Made by a program: the position numbers and the translations under genes
Notes under the pieces: model-generated
What the model saw: the letters and a program-made list of their open reading frames with translations, nothing else
Databases searched by the model: none
Told to the model about the DNA's origin: nothing
Source of the DNA: Saprospirales bacterium
Lineage (GTDB): Bacteria > Bacteroidota > Bacteroidia > Chitinophagales > Saprospiraceae
DNA: 64,000 nt
Reading direction: 5' to 3'
NCBI GenBank assembly: GCA_002698985.1
Contig: PAAY01000004.1
Location: 1 to 64,000 of the forward strand
Shown: piece after piece, positions 58,423 through 64,000 of the stretch
Position numbering within the stretch: the stretch's first letter is position 1
How the letters are laid out: every line of letters begins with the position of its first letter

Positions 58423-61407
58423 ATGCATCAACGCTACATTTTCAGACTGAGTTTCTTTTTGCTGGGTTGTTTGCTCAGTTCGGGCCTGGCGGCCCAAATA
58501 CTGGTCAGGGGCACTGTGTCGGATGCAGGATCCGGGCAGCCGCTGATTGGGGCCACGGTTATGGAAAAAGGAACCTCCAACGGCACCGTGACGGACATCG
58601 ATGGACGCTTTGAACTGGAGGTTCAAAGTTCGGATGCCACACTGGCCATTAGCTACATCGGGTATGAGCCGCTAGAGCTGCCGCTGGAGGGGCGTACAGA
58701 AGTGGCCGTTGCCATGCAGGAGGAAAGCACCCTGTTGCAACAGGTGGTAGTGGTCGGTTACGGAACGCAAAAGAAAAGCGACCTGACGGGGGCCGTTGGA
58801 ACGGTAAAGTCTGAAGACCTGGTGCGCATTCCGACGCCAAACATCGAGCAGGCACTGCAGGGCAAGGTGGCAGGGGTGTATGTGGCACCCAGTTCAGGTG
58901 AGCCGGGGGCCGGTGCCGTCATCCGGATTCGTGGCACGGGCACCCTGAACAACGCCAACCCGCTGTATGTCATCGATGGAATGATCACCAATGACGCCGG
59001 TTTCATCAACCCGCAGGATGTGGAGAGCGTGGAGGTGCTGAAAGATGCCTCGGCCGCAGCCATCTACGGCAGCCGGGGTGCCAACGGTGTCATCATCATT
59101 ACGACGAAAGGAGGGAAGAAAAAACAGGAGGGCAGCCTCAGCCTGAGCAGCTATTACGGCGTGCAGCAGGTAACCCGCAAAATAGACTTGCTCAACGCCG
59201 CTGAATTTGCGGAGTTGTACAATGAATTTCGCAACCAGCAATACTTTCCCGATCCCGCTGCACTTGGTGAGGGCACCGACTGGCAAGATGTTGTCTTCCG
59301 GGATGCACCCATGGCCAGCGTACAGCTTGCTGCCAGTGGTGGCGCCGAAGGTGTTTCCTATAACTTCAGCGGCAACTATTTTAACCAGGATGGCATCGTC
59401 GAAAACAGCAATTTCGAGCGGGTCACCTTCCGTCTGAACACCACCTTCGACGTGAAGCCCTGGCTGAGTATTGGCGCCAACGCCAGCTACGCTTCCAGCA
59501 ACCGGCAGTCGGCACCGGGCGGTGTGGTGTCAAGCGCCTACCGCATGCCGCCGGTTTTTGCACCACGGGACAGCACCGGTGATTTCAGCGACCCCACTTT
59601 CTTTGGCCTTGCCATCGGCAATCCAGCGGCGGACCTTTATTACAAAAGCAACAACCATTCAAAAGCCAACCGCCTCTTCGGCAACATCTTCGCCGATGTG
59701 CGTTTCCTGCAGCATTTTACTTTCCGCAGCAATTTCGGTTTTGACCGCAGCGACAGCCAGAGCCGCTATTTCGAGCCCCAGTTTGAAGTTAGCGCTTCGC
59801 AGCGCAATGTTGCCGACAGGCTGAGTGCCGGCGTCAGCATGGGACGTGACTGGATATGGGAGCAAACCCTTACCTACGACAACGAATGGGCCGACCATCG
59901 CCTGACGGTTTTGGGTGGCTACACCGCTGAGGAACGCTACTCGGAATGGCTGGGTGGAAGCCGGGAAAACTTCCCCGGAACGGTGGATGAACTGCTTTTC
60001 CTCTCTGCCGGCAACGACACCACCCAGATGAACTACGGCGGCGCCGTTGACGAAGCCCTTATTAGCTACCTCTTCAGGGTCAACTACACCTACAAAGACA
60101 AATACCTCTTCACCGCATCGTGGCGGACGGACCAGAGCTCCCGTTTTGCCGAAGGAAACAGAACGGGAAATTTTCCTTCTTTCAGCATCGGCTGGAATGC
60201 CGGCTACGAAGACTTCGTGCAGAATCTCGGCTTGTTCGACCGCTTGAAACTGCGCTTCAGCTACGGGGTGCTTGGCAACCAGGCTTCCTCTCGCCCTTAC
60301 CCCAGCACCGGCACCGTGGTGGGTGGTCTTTACGCTGTTTTTGGCCCGGATGAAGCGCTGAATTACGGCGCTACCCTCCTCAGCCTTGCCAATGCAAACC
60401 TCCGTTGGGAAACCTCCCGCCAGGCCGACTTCGGCGTGGAAATGGGTTTCTTCGACAACCGCCTCGAAATAGAAGCCGACTGGTACAACCGCCTCACTTA
60501 CGACATCATCGCCGCCGTGCCGATTCCCGACTATGTAGGTTCACAGGAAGATCCTGTGGTGAACACCGCCGAGGTGCGCAACCGGGGTTGGGACATTACC
60601 ATCGGCTGGCGCCAACGTGGGGAGTTGAGCTGGAATGTGGGTGCCACACTCAGCCCGGTTAAAAACGAAGTGGTGAAATTGGCCGAAGGGAAAAATGAAA
60701 TCTTCGCTGCTTTCCTGCAAGGGGAACCGGCTTCGCACACCGTCGTAGGCTTGCCCATCGGTGCTTTTTACGGCTACAAAGTGGCTGGCGTTTTTCAGAA
60801 TGAAGAAGAACTGAACACCCTGCCTAAGCTGGGCGGCGAACAGGTAGGAGACCTGCGCTACGAAGACCTCGACGGCAACGGACTCATCGATGGAGACGAC
60901 CGCACCTACCTCGGTAGCCCCATTCCGACACTGACTTATGGCCTCTCGGCAGGGGCCAGCTACAAGGGCTTTGACCTGGCCATCGACTTCGTCGGGCAGT
61001 CAGGCAACAAGGTTTTCAACGCCAAAGAAACATTCCGCTTCGGGGTGTACAACTGGGAGCAGCACTACTACGACCGCTGGCGCCCCGAACAGCCCAGCCA
61101 GACGGAACCCCGCATCACCAACGGCGGTCACAATTACAGAGTGTCCGACCGGTTTATCTACGACGGCGATTTTCTTCGCCTGCGCAGTGTGGTGCTGGGC
61201 TACTCCCTGCCGCAGGAATGGCTCGGCAAGGCCGGCATCAGCCATTTCAGGGTCTATGCCTCCGGCACCAACCTTTGGACCAGGCAGTCTTACACGGGGT
61301 ATTCACCGGAGTTTCCAAATGCGGGCAATCCCTTTGAGGTGGGGCTGGATTTCGGCGGCTACCCCATCGCCAAATCCTGGCAGTTTGGATTGGATGTAGG
61401 TTTTTGA
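58423..61407 (+). CDS. susC: SusC/RagA-type TonB-linked outer-membrane transporter
   Basis: A 994-residue outer-membrane glycan importer. The signal peptide cleaves before QILVRG. A CarboxypepD-regulatory-like domain (VRGTVSDAGSGQPLIGATV, ~23-105) is followed by the plug (~115-225, VVVVGYGTQKKSDLTGAVG, IRGTGTLNNANPLYVIDG, ASAAAIYGSRGANGVIIITTKGG) and a large barrel that ends with an aromatic residue (GLDVGF). The SusC signatures are complete. It partners the SusD lipoprotein encoded 88 bases downstream and takes up oligosaccharides made by the hydrolases of this locus. A 178-base gap upstream, partly filled by repeats, allows a separate promoter. Confidence 0.96.
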   Translation: MHQRYIFRLSFFLLGCLLSSGLAAQILVRGTVSDAGSGQPLIGATVMEKGTSNGTVTDIDGRFELEVQSSDATLAISYIGYEPLELPLEGRTEVAVAMQEESTLLQQVVVVGYGTQKKSDLTGAVGTVKSEDLVRIPTPNIEQALQGKVAGVYVAPSSGEPGAGAVIRIRGTGTLNNANPLYVIDGMITNDAGFINPQDVESVEVLKDASAAAIYGSRGANGVIIITTKGGKKKQEGSLSLSSYYGVQQVTRKIDLLNAAEFAELYNEFRNQQYFPDPAALGEGTDWQDVVFRDAPMASVQLAASGGAEGVSYNFSGNYFNQDGIVENSNFERVTFRLNTTFDVKPWLSIGANASYASSNRQSAPGGVVSSAYRMPPVFAPRDSTGDFSDPTFFGLAIGNPAADLYYKSNNHSKANRLFGNIFADVRFLQHFTFRSNFGFDRSDSQSRYFEPQFEVSASQRNVADRLSAGVSMGRDWIWEQTLTYDNEWADHRLTVLGGYTAEERYSEWLGGSRENFPGTVDELLFLSAGNDTTQMNYGGAVDEALISYLFRVNYTYKDKYLFTASWRTDQSSRFAEGNRTGNFPSFSIGWNAGYEDFVQNLGLFDRLKLRFSYGVLGNQASSRPYPSTGTVVGGLYAVFGPDEALNYGATLLSLANANLRWETSRQADFGVEMGFFDNRLEIEADWYNRLTYDIIAAVPIPDYVGSQEDPVVNTAEVRNRGWDITIGWRQRGELSWNVGATLSPVKNEVVKLAEGKNEIFAAFLQGEPASHTVVGLPIGAFYGYKVAGVFQNEEELNTLPKLGGEQVGDLRYEDLDGNGLIDGDDRTYLGSPIPTLTYGLSAGASYKGFDLAIDFVGQSGNKVFNAKETFRFGVYNWEQHYYDRWRPEQPSQTEPRITNGGHNYRVSDRFIYDGDFLRLRSVVLGYSLPQEWLGKAGISHFRVYASGTNLWTRQSYTGYSPEFPNAGNPFEVGLDFGGYPIAKSWQFGLDVGF

Positions 61408-61451
61408 AAGTGAGAGTGTCTTTCTGTGGAGAGACGAATTATGTCGTTTTT

Positions 61452-61472
61452 GTCCCTCTTTGGAGGGATAAG
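61452..61472. repeat. CCCTC/GAGGG palindrome upstream of susD
   Basis: GTCCCTCTTTGGAGGGATAAG lies between susC and susD and is similar to the element at 15191-15218. It could form a small hairpin that lowers susD relative to susC, but this is not shown. Confidence 0.4.
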
Positions 61473-61495
61473 ATGATTGATCAAATTGATGAAAA

Positions 61496-62986
61496 ATGAA
61501 AAATAATCTTGCAATGAAATACGGTCTTACCCTGGTTGGAATCCTAATTATCCTCAGTTCCTGTCAAAAGGACTTTCTCGACCGGAAGCCCAAAGGGCAA
61601 CTCACCTTCGACACTTATTTCGAAAACGAGGACCAGGCCATCTGGGCAGTGAATGCCATTTACCAGAATTTCCGCTCCTGGGAGATGTGCGCCTTCCCAT
61701 GGATCGGTATCACTGACATCATCAGCGACGATGCCGACAAAGGCAGCACGGAAAACGATGCCCTCTACGTAAAAGAGTTGGATGATTTCACCTTTGATGC
61801 CACCAACCAGGTCTTTGAGCAATCCTGGAAAGGGCATTACCACACCATCTTCCGGGCCAACCTGGCCATTGAAAACATTCCTTCGGTAAACATGGACCCA
61901 GCCCTGAGGGACCGGCTCGTGGGTGAGGCAAAATTTCTGCGGGCTTATTGTTACTTCCGGCTGGTGCAGTGGTATGGCGATTTGCCCATCATTACCAAAC
62001 CCCTGCAGGAAGAGGAGTATTTCACCCAACAGCGCAGCCCGGTGGATGAGGTGTACAAGCTGATAGAGCAAGACTTGGTGGATGCCATTGCCGCCCTTCC
62101 GGAAAAGTCAGAATATCCCGCCAAAGACCTGGGCCGGGCTACCAAAGGCGCCGCCCGTGGCATCCTGGCAAAATTGTACATGCTTCGAAAAGACTACACC
62201 AAAGCGCTGGAGCAGTGCCAGGCCATCATCAACTCCGGCGAGTACAGCCTGGAGCCACGCTATGGTGATATCTTCCTTCCGCAAGGCGAAAACGGAGTTG
62301 AGAGCATTTTCGAGATCGGTGCAGTGGCAGTGCAAGCCGCTGTAGCTGGCTCAGGTGCGTCTCCTTACAACATGATCCAGGGTGTGCGTGGCATCCCCAA
62401 CCTCGGCTGGGGTTTCAACCGCCCCAGCGACGACCTGGTGGCCAGCTATGAACCCGGTGACCCTCGCCGGCAGGCCACCATCATCTACGTCGGTGAAGTA
62501 CTCCCCGACGGCAGCACCATCGTGCAGGACAACCCCGAAATCGTGAACGAACGTTACAACCAGAAAGCATGGGTGCCTGCACACCCTGGCCTTCAGGATA
62601 ACGGCCCCGGCAACCTGCGTCTTCTCCGCTACGCCGACATTCTCCTCCTTGCCTCCGAAGCCCTCAACGAGCTGGGTCAACCGGACCAGGCACTCACCTA
62701 CCTGAACATGGTCCGCCAACGGGCCCGCGGTACCAACAACTTCATCCTGCCCGATATCACCACCACCGACCAGACGGAACTGCGCACCATCATCCGCCAC
62801 GAACGCCGCGTAGAGCTGGCCATGGAACAACAGCGCTGGTTCGACCTGCTGCGCTGGGGCATCGCCGGTGATGTAATGCAGGCCCTCGGCAAAAACTTCG
62901 AAAAAGGCAAACACGAACTGCTACCGCTACCCCAATCGGAAATTGACCTGAGCGGGGGGAGACTCCAACAAAATTCAGGCTACTGA
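61496..62986 (+). CDS. susD: SusD/RagB-type outer-membrane lipoprotein
   Basis: A 496-residue lipoprotein (signal ends IILSSC, followed by QKDFLDRKPKG). The QKDFLDRKP start, helical TPR-like segments (YQNFRSWEM, AKFLRAYCYFRLVQWYGDLPI, GAARGILAKLYMLRKDYTKALEQCQAIINSG) and the C-terminal LLRYADILLLASEALNELG and IRHERRVELAMEQQRWFDLLRWG are classic for SusD/RagB. It is the surface glycan-binding lid of the SusC pore. It is the last gene of the locus; no terminator is clear. The start may be the ATG at 61496 or 61514. Confidence 0.96.
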   Translation: MKNNLAMKYGLTLVGILIILSSCQKDFLDRKPKGQLTFDTYFENEDQAIWAVNAIYQNFRSWEMCAFPWIGITDIISDDADKGSTENDALYVKELDDFTFDATNQVFEQSWKGHYHTIFRANLAIENIPSVNMDPALRDRLVGEAKFLRAYCYFRLVQWYGDLPIITKPLQEEEYFTQQRSPVDEVYKLIEQDLVDAIAALPEKSEYPAKDLGRATKGAARGILAKLYMLRKDYTKALEQCQAIINSGEYSLEPRYGDIFLPQGENGVESIFEIGAVAVQAAVAGSGASPYNMIQGVRGIPNLGWGFNRPSDDLVASYEPGDPRRQATIIYVGEVLPDGSTIVQDNPEIVNERYNQKAWVPAHPGLQDNGPGNLRLLRYADILLLASEALNELGQPDQALTYLNMVRQRARGTNNFILPDITTTDQTELRTIIRHERRVELAMEQQRWFDLLRWGIAGDVMQALGKNFEKGKHELLPLPQSEIDLSGGRLQQNSGY

Positions 62987-62992
62987 CTTTGA

Positions 62993-63206
62993 TTCTTGTG
63001 ATTATGTGATGGACTATGATTAGGCAGGTTGAAATCAAGGTAATCAAGGCAATCAAAAAAATCAGAGTCTGACTTTGATTAATGTGATTGTATGATGGGC
63101 TGTGATGGACGCTGGTTAATATGATTTAATGATGGACTGTGATTAGGCGTTGTTGAAATCAAGGTAATCAAGAAAATCAGGCAAATCAAAGTAAAACTAT
63201 GGTTGG
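62993..63206. repeat. GATTAATGTGATT-type repeats, upstream set
   Basis: Degenerate copies of a unit with GAAATCAAGGCAATCAAGG, then AATCA...TCAGAGTC, then TTTGATTAATGTGATT lie before the GxxExxY gene. They match the more regular downstream set at 63703-64000. The 288-base gap holds no gene. Confidence 0.6.
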
Positions 63207-63274
63207 GATGGATTATATTTATCCGTGGAGAATCAAGATGATCAAGAAAATCAAATGAATCAAAGTACAGACAC

Positions 63275-63700
63275 ATGATCAAAGAACAATACATATACTC
63301 TGATCTGACCGCAAAAATCATCGGCTGCGCAATGGAGGTACACCGCCAGTTGGGCAATGGATTTCCTGAAAAGCTTTACCAGCGGGCATTGGCCATTGAA
63401 ATGGAATCGCAAGGGCTATCGTTCAGCCGGGAATTTGTAATGCCGGTTTACTACAAGGGGCAGAAGATAGGCACCCGCCGGGCAGATTTCTTGGTGGAGA
63501 AAGTCATCGCAGTCGAGTTAAAAGCGGTGATCCAGCTGGAAGATGTACACCTCGCACAAGCCATCAACTACCTGGAAGCCTACGACTTGGAGGTAGGTTT
63601 ATTGATAAACTTCGGTGCCCGGAGCCTTCAGTTCAAGCGGGTTCAGAATAAGAAGTTCAATCAGGCGAAGCAGGGGAACCCAAACGTGAGGAAAAAGTAA
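63275..63700 (+). CDS. GxxExxY protein, PD-(D/E)XK nuclease superfamily
   Basis: A 141-residue cytosolic protein. The name motif is Gly29-F-P-Glu32-K-L-Tyr35. A nuclease-like catalytic set follows: Asp71 (RRADFLVEK) and Glu81-x-Lys83 (AVELKAV), with QAINYLEAYDLEVGLLINFG downstream. The family (PF13366) is assigned to the PD-(D/E)XK superfamily, but its biological role is not established. It is flanked on both sides by hairpin-forming direct repeats, which I am told by the sequence and not by any partner gene, since none is present. Likely a small stand-alone unit with no operon neighbours. Confidence 0.9.
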   Translation: MIKEQYIYSDLTAKIIGCAMEVHRQLGNGFPEKLYQRALAIEMESQGLSFSREFVMPVYYKGQKIGTRRADFLVEKVIAVELKAVIQLEDVHLAQAINYLEAYDLEVGLLINFGARSLQFKRVQNKKFNQAKQGNPNVRKK

Positions 63701-63702
63701 AG

Positions 63703-64000
63703 ACAGGTTGAAATCAAGGCAATCAAGGCAATCACATGAATCAAAGTCGGGCTGTGATTAATGTGATTATGTGATGGACTATGATTAGACAAGGGTTGAA
63801 ATCAGGGCAATCAAGGCAATCACATAAATCAAAGTCGGGCTGTGATTAATGTGATTATGTGATGTGCTATGATTAGACAAGGGTTGAAATCAAGGCAATC
63901 AAGGCAATCACATGAATCAAAGTCGGACTGTGATTAAGGTGATTATGTGATGTGCTATGATTAGGCAAGGGGTGAAATCAAGGCAATCAATAAATCATAC
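63703..64000. repeat. about 90-base tandem hairpin repeats, downstream set
   Basis: Three full units plus a fourth that is cut by the window end. Each reads TTGAAATCAAGGCAATCAAGG, then ATCACATGAATCA, a short loop around AAGTCGGGCTG, then TGATTAATGTGAT, GTGATGNRCTATGATTAG. ATCACATGAATCA and TGATTAATGTGAT pair with one mismatch, so every unit forms a hairpin. The third unit has one changed base in the right arm. The set may continue beyond the window. Confidence 0.75.

Overview
The window looks like chromosome from a moderately GC-rich member of the Bacteroidota, probably near the Saprospiria/Chitinophagia. The indicators are a SusC/SusD pair, type IX secretion (T9SS) C-terminal domains of both type A and type B, DUF4382, YHYH and GxxExxY proteins, a two-component sensor built on repeated propellers, -7 promoter motifs of the form TAnnTTTG, and signal peptides that cleave before Gln. 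The genus is inferred from gene content only.

Layout. (1) 100-7550, minus strand: propeller sensor kinase, LuxR-type regulator and an OmpA/LamG envelope protein, then an ALDH7-type aldehyde dehydrogenase and a small lipoprotein. (2) 7678-12449, plus strand: a GCS2-CBS fusion, then an AT-richer group with two unknown proteins and a GT39-type glycosyltransferase. (3) 12454-24122, minus strand: surface-polysaccharide genes (O-antigen ligase, chain-length determinant, flippase) and a 2,333-residue repeat adhesin with a T9SS type B tail just upstream of the flippase. (4) 24347-36559: a secernin-like C69 protein, two tandem BACON/propeller lipoproteins, a membrane-anchored nitrilase, a glycosyltransferase, OsmC, an AI-2E-type permease, PurE, DUF4199 and an M28 glutaminyl-cyclase-like enzyme. 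(5) 36578-40716: two arrays of palindrome-bounded repeats with a T9SS beta-helix protein between them; the gene appears to sit inside one repeat unit. (6) 40931-49120, minus strand: ribosomal protein S1, a TonB-dependent receptor, a YHYH-MORN-SCO operon and a DUF4382 lipoprotein. (7) 49475-62986, plus strand: a polysaccharide utilisation locus with two GH144-like (glucoamylase family) proteins, a six-module non-catalytic surface protein, a GH3 beta-glucosidase, SusC and SusD. (8) 63275-63700: a GxxExxY PD-(D/E)XK-type protein between hairpin-forming repeats.

How the parts work together. The locus at 49-63 kb reads as one glycan pathway: surface capture (SusC/SusD and the six-module protein), endo-cleavage (GH144-like) and release of glucose (GH3). 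Beta-1,2-glucan is the substrate I would test first. The 12-24 kb block assembles and exports a surface polysaccharide and a large adhesin. All nine general signal peptides I can place carry Gln just after the predicted cleavage site, and the M28 enzyme at 35.5 kb is a good candidate for cyclising it.

The least explained material is intergenic. It includes TIR-bounded units with compensatory hairpin changes, a roughly 100-bp inverted-end element present twice in opposite orientations, a string of four different mini-hairpins, and hairpin repeats around the GxxExxY gene. I found no rRNA, tRNA, CRISPR array or transposase.
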